A DNA stretch of 64,000 nt from Teredinibacter haidensis. Lineage in GTDB: Bacteria; Pseudomonadota; Gammaproteobacteria; Pseudomonadales; Cellvibrionaceae. Position numbers and translations under genes: made by a program. The stretch spans positions 1,798,001 through 1,862,000 of the forward strand of contig NZ_CP060084.1 in the NCBI RefSeq assembly GCF_014211975.1, read 5' to 3'. Shown here piece by piece: positions 43,001 to 47,738 of this stretch (position 1 is its first letter; the number at the start of each line of letters is the position of its first letter). The notes beneath the pieces were generated by a model. That model ran no database searches. It saw only the letters and a program-made list of their open reading frames with translations, and was not told the DNA's origin.

Positions 43001-46000
43001 ATTTCATTTGGGCTACTTTCCGAATCCGACCAAGCAGTTAAAGTGTCCGTATTACCACCACCATAAATGGTGCCATCTACATCCGTACCCGTAATTGTGA
43101 ATGTATCGTCTCCATTATCACCGTTATATACGGCATTCCCCAGTGCAGCACCTATTTTAAAAATATCGTCGCCACCACCCGCGTTAAAATTAAAACTATT
43201 ACCAGCAAAGGAAGCATCATTCCCTATATTAATTGTTTGATCTGTGTTTCCTGAGCTAGCGGCAACCCAAATAGAACCAGAGGAGCCCGAACCCGCCCCC
43301 GAGACATCTACGTTCCCTGTAAGTGTAAAAACACTGCTGAAATTAAAATTAGCATTCCCTCCGTTACCATCTACTCCACCTTCACCATATCCGCTAGCAT
43401 CATAACTACCAATAGAAATGGCATTCGCGTCTATGGATACAAACCCAGCGTTTTGGTCCGCACTAGTCCCATTTACCGATAGGGACGCGATACTTGCATT
43501 ACCAACCACATCAATATCAATATTCGCTGCTTGGTTTGTTAAACTCCCGGTTACTAAAATGTCTCCGACAGTTGTATCCAAATCCATTAACCCCCAACTT
43601 GTGATAGAGCCTGTAATATTTGTGGCTATAATTGAGGCAGCCCTTAGCGTTGTCGCACCAGCTGTACTCAAATCTCCGACAAATAGAAGCGCACCATCCC
43701 TAGCATTAAAATTAATATCCTGAGTATTACTAATAGCTCCAACGGTGATAGACGATGCATCGATAGTCAAATCAAAAGGCGAATCAGAAGTCACAGTCCC
43801 AACAATTGAAACCGAATTTTTATCTCCCTCGCTCGAACCAGTGTATGCGTCAACAAGAATACTGGAAGTAAGATGAACTGCGCCGTTCAGCGATATCGGC
43901 CCCGTAACACCATTGCCATCAGCCCTTAAATCGCCGTTCAAATTAATCGTATCCGCAGTTATATCAATACCACCGCTACTTACCCATACCTCGTTCAGGT
44001 CTACCGAACTTGCGCTGGCAATGTTCAAACCTTCAAAGTTATTGCTGGTATTGGTACCTAACGAAGAATCGAATGATATCGAACCGGTGCCGGCTGTAAG
44101 GTTTAATTGAACAACATCACTGTCATCAGCATTCACAGTTGGATCGAAAAAATGAACATCACCACCTCCGGTGCCTGTACTTATGTTGATGTCTGTATTG
44201 CCGAAACGAATGACCCCAACACCAAAATTTCTGTCGTAAGCATAAAGGTAAATATCACCTCCGTTGGTAATTAAATTTGCACCTATATTTAATTCCCTAG
44301 CAGTAAATCCACCAATACAGTTACTGGCACAACCAGAAGCCCCTGCAGTTAAAGTTAAATCCCCAGAACCCAGCGTAATATCCCCAACAATATCGATATC
44401 ATCGCCAGCGGTAAGCGTAAAGCTATTGGGCGTTGCCGAAGCATCTATGGGAGAACTAACCGTGATATCTTCACGAGCCTGAAGTTCCAGGTTGTTCGTG
44501 CCCAGCAACTCTACTATTCTTGATGGACTATAATTTCTTGTATTGTAAAAATCGGTATCAAAATCTATTAACGTGGTCTCATCCACAATATTTGAAATAG
44601 GGCCGGAAGCTGTAATTATTATGTTTTGCGGGTCTAACAATAAGGTGCCAACGCTTCCAGTTTCCGCACTGGTATCCACCAAGCCTATAAAGTCCAAATT
44701 ATCTTTTCCTGAAACCTCAACAAACCCTCCATTACCAAAACTTCTCCCTCCTAGAGCTTCAATAGTTCCATAGTAACGAGTAGAATTATCGGCCCAGACA
44801 ATCACAGTACCGCCATTACCACCAGCAATAGCGTTTGCATTAACTTTGGCGTTCTCAGAAACAGCTGTATTTAACGCATTGGGAAGATTCGAATTAGCTC
44901 CCTGAAACCCACCTCCAATATATATTTCCCCTCCACCCTGCAAACCACTTACATCAACACGGGAGGAATCAATAACGCCTGCGATATTACCCAATACTTT
45001 TACCGTTCCGCCAACATCATCAGACCTAGCGGTAGTACTACTAGAGCCCGTTAGAAGCGCCTTACCTTTCGCGCTAATTTCAATATCACCACCCGCCCCA
45101 TCGGCGTGAATATCTCCAGAGGAGATAATATTTTCTCCTATTAACACAACTTGCCCGGCTTGCACATCACTGGAAGCGTCGGCACGAATACTGCCGGTAT
45201 TCACCACATCGGCCCCAGCACCCAGCGTAAACGAGCCATCCTCGTGCACCACCACACTTTTCGCTTCGCTGTCTATACGAACCGCTTGCGAAAAAATATC
45301 TTCACTAACGCTGGCACTTAATAGTATCTGCCCACCTTCTGCAGTAATGTCACCCGCATTAACAACGGCGGCATCCACACCCAACTCGGACTGCAATATT
45401 TCTTTGGTTATGTGTACCCCCATTAAACCAGCAGCATCGAAGGTAAGCACTGCTTCTTTACCTGCCGCTAGATTAACGACCCCCAAATTAGCCACAATTA
45501 AACCGTCGTTACGGACCTGTTTACCCAAAAGCGTAACGGAGCCACCCGTAGCCGCACTAATCAGGCCGGAGTTAATCACTTTGCCTTCGGTATTTTCCAA
45601 TGCGCCAAAGGCAAATTTACTGTTCATAAAATCGGAGGGGTCTATAGCGAGGCCAGAGGCTAAAATCCCACCAACATTGACTGTGGCATTTTCACCAAAA
45701 AATACGCCGTTGGGGTTAACCAGAATAACGTGGCCATTGGCATCTATTTGCCCATGAATCTGCGAGCCACTATTACTAAGAATGCGGTTAAGAGAAACCG
45801 AGGAAGAATCTGGCTGAATATACTGAACTCGTTCATTGGCGCTCACATTAAAGCTTTGCCAGTCAATCGCCATTAAATCAGTGGTTTGAGTAATGGTAGT
45901 GGTGAGGTCATCGACATTAATTTTACCGGCACCACCCACAACAGCCCCGCCTTCTGGACCAGCCAAAACTGGAACAGAGAGCAAATGTATCGCTACCGCG

Positions 46001-46092
46001 AGGGTGGACATCCTGAAAATGTTTACCTGCTGCTTTTTGGTGTTTTTTCCTTTAACCACAGATGTCCTTCCTTTTTGTTTTAAACGACTCAT
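28030..46092 (-). CDS. Giant TpsA exoprotein: haemagglutination-activity domain plus RTX-like modules (6020 aa)
   Basis: One uninterrupted frame encodes about 600 kDa. Residues 1-44 are an extended signal peptide (basic n-region, hydrophobic core LAVAIHLLSVPVLA). Residues 45-290 form the TPS/haemagglutination-activity domain recognised by TpsB, with NPNG at 126-129 inside VNPNGVFFGENA. A beta-solenoid follows to about residue 960, including GTLLLDPQNI typical of large adhesins. From about 970 to 5300 come dozens of modules alternating W.I/W.V strands, SFSGIE.L-type strands and GGSGNDTF/GGxGxDT loops that match the RTX calcium-binding consensus once or twice per module. A second solenoid and an acidic tail (EVDEVEEID, DDELEEL) end the protein. 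Cysteine is almost absent. It should be secreted through the adjacent TpsB and act as a calcium-stiffened surface adhesin or delivery fibre. No toxin domain is evident at the C-terminus. Confidence 0.95.
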   Translation of the reverse strand: MSRLKQKGRTSVVKGKNTKKQQVNIFRMSTLAVAIHLLSVPVLAGPEGGAVVGGAGKINVDDLTTTITQTTDLMAIDWQSFNVSANERVQYIQPDSSSVSLNRILSNSGSQIHGQIDANGHVILVNPNGVFFGENATVNVGGILASGLAIDPSDFMNSKFAFGALENTEGKVINSGLISAATGGSVTLLGKQVRNDGLIVANLGVVNLAAGKEAVLTFDAAGLMGVHITKEILQSELGVDAAVVNAGDITAEGGQILLSASVSEDIFSQAVRIDSEAKSVVVHEDGSFTLGAGADVVNTGSIRADASSDVQAGQVVLIGENIISSGDIHADGAGGDIEISAKGKALLTGSSSTTARSDDVGGTVKVLGNIAGVIDSSRVDVSGLQGGGEIYIGGGFQGANSNLPNALNTAVSENAKVNANAIAGGNGGTVIVWADNSTRYYGTIEALGGRSFGNGGFVEVSGKDNLDFIGLVDTSAETGSVGTLLLDPQNIIITASGPISNIVDETTLIDFDTDFYNTRNYSPSRIVELLGTNNLELQAREDITVSSPIDASATPNSFTLTAGDDIDIVGDITLGSGDLTLTAGASGCASNCIGGFTARELNIGANLITNGGDIYLYAYDRNFGVGVIRFGNTDINISTGTGGGDVHFFDPTVNADDSDVVQLNLTAGTGSISFDSSLGTNTSNNFEGLNIASASSVDLNEVWVSSGGIDITADTINLNGDLRADGNGVTGPISLNGAVHLTSSILVDAYTGSSEGDKNSVSIVGTVTSDSPFDLTIDASSITVGAISNTQDINFNARDGALLFVGDLSTAGATTLRAASIIATNITGSITSWGLMDLDTTVGDILVTGSLTNQAANIDIDVVGNASIASLSVNGTSADQNAGFVSIDANAISIGSYDASGYGEGGVDGNGGNANFNFSSVFTLTGNVDVSGAGSGSSGSIWVAASSGNTDQTINIGNDASFAGNSFNFNAGGGDDIFKIGAALGNAVYNGDNGDDTFTITGTDVDGTIYGGGNTDTLTAWSDSESSPNEITPDNIWDIDSTNGHTLENGTGSVSFSGIDSLFGGDHAEDTFNFSSSFSGDISGGSGNDTFNLGGGYSAKSLTGGDGEDSFNFSGNFSVTGIDGVIEGGSGNDNFFVASGVTATIDGGDDVDTIAAPNVDNAWSIDTLSSTLNSGFSFKAIENLTGGSADDTFTFNNNVKVDGLIDGDSSEGPQTGADKIVLDSSYTNAVTIQLGGEVDSSNVNISNLEAIQGNGSGNATLYVVSNAAVVDDPSTIDVDEAAAADIVNWRITGENDGVLLATSSVTGVDINFIDIRNLAGGEGTDDFTIAGGATLTGSIDGGGTAPNSLSVANNSGTDTYVWALTENTSTVSAYDGTLDYEKDSGADLTFTAIQSLTASGTGTQELVARNLVNTWQINSVDSTVIETGKTDGSVVFNGFTNIYGGNLTDIFNINASFTGKLFGEGGADSFKATKVGIVTTVDGGDADDTLIAAPTNAESTSTNFWSIEDFESGKLVLSEDDVLDVSESGISFSEIEIANGSETLVDVFKYSLSTTGIAVTAGEGVGDEANFSGITGTDIAISLTDVSGFEKVVGNGRSGSSLSGTNAGDSWVVSDTGVTVDGVDDGFINGTIEFINFANLIGGSGNDSFTIGSDGRVTGSIDGGDGINSLTGPNVNSTWVINGAAIDAATPQSIYDTDTAAEYVKAFTGIQSLIGGSGDDTFTVTGTTLLAGAVGGGGTDALDYSGFTGTGPIVVTLGNQNSAFNSIESYTGKHDGSDTGVLTSTIQIDTGISGSASWEISAVNDGSVSYSYDDGGTVTPSITFTNFNNLSGGENADDTFTVTTAAGCVTGLVDGQGGSDTLVAFAQENTWYIESSSGGNLNATTRTADNGTKFGNFENLTGNTEVDTFRFYTASTFGNSVDAGDGNDIVDLVNSGMSSLNVTLGSTVHGVSDTQVVIGNASSMELTVAASTAGLVSWSLSNLSGAQDGTGDGTVTDIDDETLTFIDFYNLTGSSESDTFNFSAGASVAGSIDGEGGTNTVVAADVANAWNLTSNSAGSLNSTDFLGIENLTGAATEVDTFTFRFDGTFSGTVDARGGDDIVDISDTTSGNATITIGSAVNGVTNAEIIRGNNSGTLTVNRAASTATQVDWTIGEISGLTGDDGSNDGYAIDQNLNKIIFLDFANLRGSSSADKFTVETGSAITGTITGGGGLDELVVTNNSTTTTSDSVAWRLTGDRDGSVNFTTGSTTESVLDFVNITKLTGMGSLNHTLTGENQTNDWQVTGLNSGTVSLQGSNADEVTFGGMQSITGGTGVDVFTVGESGIITGVVSGGDNAATSDKIIGRVGVDNLWGITGAYAGSVTEDRTTDEVYIASFTDIQELAGSTGDDTFKFSTGSEMDSVNAGSMGIDTADFSGKTESVLVEISGSSVSGFSGFTRFIGNNDGVLSTTYESSLAVTSGVNNWEVTDFDDSATTADGVNDGTVGGIQFVNFNVLEGGSGNDSFDFSDGTGSITGQVIGNGGTNKIVGYTAASKFDLGPSGVNSGSVSLVSGTTYVSSFDGIQAFTGGAGNDVLNASSLNADITVDLDSTSTSGTHQLSSIEVINANGSDGRANTLLADDRSGGNVWDITTALSGTINTDEITFSGFQKLTAGNSGDTFNIDASINTITGGSGNDVFDIGVAGLAFNIVNAIAADSDTLKLDYSATNTWTINGGTEEVVDTGTTNIQFSDIETINAGSGRDIFNVTAVFGGRINAGAGDDSFDLDADVIDGVYGDAGTDIFDIGATIAGAVNGGTGSDTFTISSASADATIAAGDDDTDILQLAHTSAENTWTINAGQNGLVATVSGGEIEFTSIETILGGNTATAEDTFNVNASYVGSIEGRGGNDTFNLNATVTGNLLGGNEDDSFILSHAVTGSVQGNSGADVFNIGATVRDGISGGTGTDIFNLTTTNLSVGLAGGDNSDTFNYSVSGVDAVWEMDAISNRVTNGTGSVTFSSMDTVNSGAGNDDFIVSTAYTGNLNAGAGNDEFDIDATLTGNISGGSGVDTFRLSSNVSGSVLGEAGNDEFIVDGASRSFGTLSGGGNTDSLTIDTSADAAITWVIGTGGHSFDYGASSGANSFSSIETLVSDGGSDVFNVTTAFTGSIEGSAGADTFNLGANVSGGVSGSAGADTFNLNNQNLAGFTLSGGTDSDNDLLRVSHGATSNWIIGTTSSVASSGTLTFSGMDTLEGSSGIDSFDINVAFAGAINGNGNDDTFNIGAQVGDGSTIGIDGGAGNDTFIAEIAGFGLLLDGGDNTDTLSLNQGEAATWLIDGTNTVTNGSASVNFSGIETLNGSSAIDDFTVSTNFTGTLNGRGGADIFDISTGVTLIGDISGGAGNDSFTISGNVAAGGSATGAIDGGDNNDTFSLTGSVAGNVSGSGGNDTFTLRNAAIGYTILGGGMEDILNGYDAVSNWDLTGTPYSITATATTNFSEIEKLVGSDSAADTFTFASLSSALGISSVTAGTGDGDVVDYSSVAATGNVTAGNSDYSGVSGAEIIVGSSSLTLVSGSTAGDDVEWKVYDFDGTGSLADGKNDGEIGSLYFANFGNLQGGSGNDHFLFDGGYITGMVSGGAAEDTSDNDTISRTTLAIGTLEETVTEWSVTSAGAGTVTSGITDSPRIANFQRIENLTGNNGSDSFVFNDAASVAGIIVGGLGTDSITTEHTTAYTWDLTQEGGGSVGFIYEGNANGFSGIERLSTTGGSQTYELNGGWVSSITGSESYTDIVRVTDTTQDTHWNILTGDVPAAEEAGSNNGGIVSWTTSDATDVSLSFDNIDTFYGGDGVDTAVVAGVHLRGGIWGGESTNADGDEVLDSIDLSAIEGGTRYQVDIYGNKSAVTGSGSGETIVVIDEEFELRDVDGYDELIALDNYYTGDQETLWRITGVNTVELRGSVFTDVGIIYGTTETDTFAFVGDGSLAGEIHGSSSGSGTGTDKIVAADIDTTWDIGGVSLFDSPADGYGAMTYGTNRTTFEGIEVIDAGEKVDTFNIQGQISTLNANGGDDTFNVLEELSSSFAGTLSGGSGNDTFNLEQSVTQAVNGGVGNDTFNILAATVNATLIGSGNDVQDKLLLQHSIDSVWTVNGGGSESVTNSSGGSVTFSGMESLTGGGGEDTFTLSVNVPNVSGGGNNDTFTITNGSLVLDIDGGSGDADHIFLQVSDNNTWDIASATEGNVGVSDNIEFSNMDILEGGSGEDTFNVDTAFIGELRGGSGADSFYIDATGNTLVVVGGDDTATDTLYIDHTAATTWTIDGEDGSEVATDASGTVEFSEIEIANASSGIDTVTVSAVYAGRLNGRGSADIFNIGDQVSGGVYGGDGNDTFKLTASGITSDIFGEGGEDDSLSIEHDRAENIWQVTAVDGGSVDGLDYATIENLKGGSGVDRFNITASVVGAILGRDGNDEFNVNTAGLDLEVQGGDGSNTLSLNYTAASSWELDGDRELISATDSEIGFESFDVLNGSQGGDTFTLTTVDYNGVINGRGGEDTFNLSTNVTGGVNGGDANDIFTFFVAGLTTAVDGEEGAGDTLVAANAENSWLIDGTNAGTVTNSAAVSFSNIENITGGTGEDTFSFASAGSGVDGLIDGSSQPDGGKDTLNAKALGGGLVFTMGSDAPAGISFDRIEAITVTEADVGDTGNYNTISSGDGSNDWTIDGRNTGELTESGATTRFTGFQIIQGGDGEDGFLVLASGSDDVGIDGGIDGGGQPEGGFDTIDYSNYEQDLTVTIGSSTSGITGVEGFTGYREDSVGSAYKRTLIGRDANSTWVLRDTGDSTDGVNDGAYTQGEETYGFNNFDTLVGGNKNDNFIFEGVATVTGGIEGGEGTNTISTTGTTVAQRIQVGGDVDGNTNITNISEIVDTSSSDLMHTLVASAGQDNTFTLNGEGQGNLNGDLMFANVANLIGGDKNDTFVLTGAGDVRGVMNGGAGTLDRVDLQNMINSGELVVEVGSNVTANLNIDNIEQLEFREAAETTLLADDVANDWRVDRTNGGSLSYASGSGGQTLEFIHVDNISGGAADDYIQLANTGSISGVIRGGDASDANSDSDSLILTGIDRAIHLSLSGSDAADVRATGFESVEANAAFENELAAGNSDNSWIISGSNSGEIEAMDFTGFASLVGGTANDSFVFEQGGSISGTLDGGAHTSADSVDMSRVIGSITVNLGEGENAVRNIEVLTGNNEASLIAANQANRWDISSGENSGIINDAITFTDFNNLIGGNARDIFNVNGGSVTGSINGGEDNDIVNVSISNGLTGSINVVGGEGENDILSLDGDVANMNVAYSPAVDGGGRLEYSDGVNTSYVVDFVTTETVTDRVQANTMTFNGSTAAETIAFSSGQVQVGDYKAVAFTDKDNLIIAGASDDTILMSGAINVPGQLTLTNATVTVSNTDTRVLAQSVVLDGTRAVGSVALPVALDVANLSVSAAGGDVYLSNRRGLTLTQLTTVNDFTLEAQGNVVATNALNSQGAVNIIANNGDIQLSSSSNVLDGALSLVAVGREVSVKNSRSTQLAEVRAQTLEVNSVGAISDRGAAGDVIQVTGVSTLQSSGDITLDTATNDFDTVTITNGVNVVLVDQNSFTLGGFQANGNLSTQSNGLLVSGTVQTNQLDIQAGTGRADINNTVTVTNEATLSGNAIVINDSLSASAISMAAGTGGVSVSGSAQTNGGTISLVSASDISQAGSLVSNGGEIQLTADGSINMLNSGGTNSSGANIVLSAQNSIALAQVSAGEATLTLVAGGSIEDVSSGTYGLIANRLEVAAGNGVTGQAGTGMLETDVAELSVTNQSNTVAIDNAGAVEIQALRSNGDVTLQNQAGDIVFNNTEDNTFNGTETDAVLAGGLTSAGYNAHDIQVVAVNGNILATGDMNYNQPDLVGHNIHLTVENKEMAIGSQARALVIHASGDVPYFTFNGVNPAWAFGAAGPGGQYLPEGNLPDLFDASILAGQQLVEVDEVEEIDPAIFSAVTNYFFDDVSIRLPNDQLYDDELEELAASN
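30180..43190 (-). repeat. Protein-coding repeat array inside tpsA (RTX-like modules)
   Basis: Roughly 13 kb encode imperfect repeats of about 45-120 residues. Each has a Trp-containing strand, an SFSGIE.L-type strand, then GGSGNDTF and a further GGxGxDTL loop. Copies are diverged at DNA level, so the array is old rather than freshly amplified. Module length varies, giving short runs (about 35400-38100, many DTFNI modules) and longer ones elsewhere. Confidence 0.85.
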
Positions 46093-46297
46093 AAACCATT
46101 CTCAATCAATTTAGACAACACCAACGTTGCTCTCGAACGCTAACGACTTCAAGAATACATACTCTAGAGAAATTGTTAATTCCACCTACACTGTGCTCCG
46201 CAAAGCCTTGCAGATTACCGTTCATTCAACTAAGGCGTAATCCTGCATTAACGTACAAACTATTAGATATCTTCTAATTTTCTTACAATCTTCGGTG

Positions 46298-46681
46298 TCA
46301 CTTATCCAGAAAAAAACTAAAATAGTCCAATATTACAAGCGTAATCATTGACATCCCAGAAAACATAAACAACCAATAAAATACTTTCGCCAAAAACCTG
46401 TCAAACACAGTGGTATACCTAAGCAACAAATCTGCATCTGCATATAAAAACCCAATCGGCGTGTTACTCAGCTTCCTTATTATTGACCGGGGCAAAGATA
46501 ACGCTTGAGCAACATTAATAATGTCCCAACCGCTCACGAACTCGAGGCCAAGTTCATTTTTGGTAGCCGGATTCTTACGAAGTTTTCTCACAGTTATTTG
46601 CCCAAATAAAACGTACAACACAAGAGATATCAACATAAAAAACATTGTGCAGGCTAGAAGCTTAGAGAAGATACTCACCAC
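46298..46681 (-). CDS. Two-helix membrane protein, putative immunity protein (copy 1)
   Basis: The long open frame begins at 46807, but its first 42 codons overlap the upstream gene and have no counterpart in the paralogue at 53905-54285. The GTG at 46681, three bases after the upstream TAA, gives 127 aa against 126 aa for the paralogue. It has a TM helix at each end (LLACTMFFMLISLVLYVLF and a C-terminal one) around a cytoplasmic segment QITVRKLRK...GWDI.NVAQAL.LPRS shared with the paralogue. The layout resembles colicin-type immunity proteins, and it follows a protein with a hydrophobic pore-like C-terminus. Immunity is inferred. Confidence 0.6.
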   Translation of the reverse strand: MVSIFSKLLACTMFFMLISLVLYVLFGQITVRKLRKNPATKNELGLEFVSGWDIINVAQALSLPRSIIRKLSNTPIGFLYADADLLLRYTTVFDRFLAKVFYWLFMFSGMSMITLVILDYFSFFLDK

Positions 46682-46683
46682 TA

Positions 46684-47352
46684 TTAGATCCAATCCATAA
46701 TTGAATCGTACCAATTTCCTGCATTCTTTTTTAACACGCTGTTCGTAGCTATCGCCGCACCCGCCGCGACACCAATAACAACTCCAACCACGATAAGCGC
46801 AATCCAACCAGCGGGCGTAGCCACCATCAACAAGCTAAGAGCTGCGGCACTAACGTTCGCAGCTACGATGCCTGCACCTGCGCTTCCCACAAAACTTAGA
46901 GATTCAACAAACATTTCCCGTTCCCAATCCCCTCCCGATTGGTAGCTATTATGAATAGTCCCCACACGACTACCAAAATCAATAACCGCCAATCCATTCC
47001 CCAAAAATTTTGCGCCCTTACCAAGCTTTGCCAACTTGCTGGCCTGTACTTGGCTGGTGATATTGAGTTTGGCAATATTACGGCTGCTTTTGGCGATATT
47101 GGTTGCTCTTATAGGGTTTGTTAAGGGTATGCCTTTTCTGGCTTTAATGCCCGATGCCGCAGCATCTAATTCGAACCGAAAGCTGATTTGCATTTTTTTA
47201 AAATCCAAAAATGCCTTTTTCTTGGCCAGTTCTTTTGAGGCTGGTTTGGTTTTTAAGGTTTCGCGATAGGCTAAAAGCGAATTCTGATAATTTTTTACCG
47301 CTCCCGCAAAACCACTTATGCGTTTACCGTAGATACTGGTAGAAGCCCCCAT
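46684..47352 (-). CDS. 222-aa protein with hydrophobic glycine-rich C-terminus, putative pore-forming toxin (copy 1)
   Basis: Residues 1-135 are basic and helical (SIYGKRISGFAGAVKNYQ, AKKKAFLDFKKMQISF) and nearly identical to the second copy at 54282-54949. The ~85-residue remainder diverges and holds a long hydrophobic Ala/Gly/Val hairpin (about 150-200, ATPAGWIALIVVGVVIG), as in glycine-zipper and colicin-like membrane toxins. It overlaps the upstream 111-aa gene by 29 bp and is followed immediately by a small membrane protein. Constant front plus variable membrane-active end plus adjacent variable membrane protein suggests toxin and immunity; the family itself was not recognised. Confidence 0.6.
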   Translation of the reverse strand: MGASTSIYGKRISGFAGAVKNYQNSLLAYRETLKTKPASKELAKKKAFLDFKKMQISFRFELDAAASGIKARKGIPLTNPIRATNIAKSSRNIAKLNITSQVQASKLAKLGKGAKFLGNGLAVIDFGSRVGTIHNSYQSGGDWEREMFVESLSFVGSAGAGIVAANVSAAALSLLMVATPAGWIALIVVGVVIGVAAGAAIATNSVLKKNAGNWYDSIMDWI

Positions 47353-47659
47353 TACACCAATGGTTGAAAGCCTTTAATTTTTCGGTCATTTCTGCAAGTG
47401 CCTGGGTGTTCTCTTCACCAAACGAGAGAGACAGATTTGTAAGCTCTTTTGAAACGGGTTTTATCTGGCTTAATACACGTTGATCCGATGCAGAACACAT
47501 ACCTTCGGTATCACCAGAGCCAATAATATAAGGTTTAAAGGGTGACAATACGGTGTTACTACCACCATTCACACCGATAACACTTTCGAAGCTAATACCG
47601 CACTGCCTTTCCAACACTCCTGACCTAACCAAGTTGTTACACAATAGTACTTCCGTCAT
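47324..47659 (-). CDS. 111-aa conserved cassette protein (copy 1)
   Basis: The first ~36 residues differ from the paralogue at 54921-55256, whereas the rest (LSPFKPYIIGSGDTEGMCSA to the end) is nearly identical. There are four or five cysteines, no signal peptide and no recognised family. Its last 29 bp overlap the start of the 222-aa gene in another frame, an overlap kept in both copies, so coupled translation or frameshifted fusion with the next protein is possible. It could be a chaperone or adaptor for the putative toxin; this is inference. Confidence 0.6.
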   Translation of the reverse strand: MTEVLLCNNLVRSGVLERQCGISFESVIGVNGGSNTVLSPFKPYIIGSGDTEGMCSASDQRVLSQIKPVSKELTNLSLSFGEENTQALAEMTEKLKAFNHWCNGGFYQYLR

Positions 47660-47738
47660 GTTTCATTCCCTATTAAACAATCAATACCGTTTACAATAAT
47701 GTCTCTTCACTCCCTCATGAAAAAGGATTTTTCAGTTA

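Noticed and set aside
30180..43190. CRISPR-like periodic repeats
   Set aside because: The repeats are in frame, protein-coding and diverged, with no constant repeat/spacer unit. No CRISPR array was seen elsewhere in the window.
29192..46114. Many plus-strand open frames inside tpsA, for example 30107-30829, 41066-41767 and 35756-36313
   Set aside because: They are antisense shadows of the Gly/Asp/Thr-rich repeat gene, with Ser/Pro-rich low-complexity products, no ribosome binding sites and no motifs.
46682..46807. Upstream extension of the immunity-like gene to 46807
   Set aside because: It lies entirely within the 222-aa gene in another frame and has no counterpart in the paralogue; the GTG at 46681 gives a matching length.
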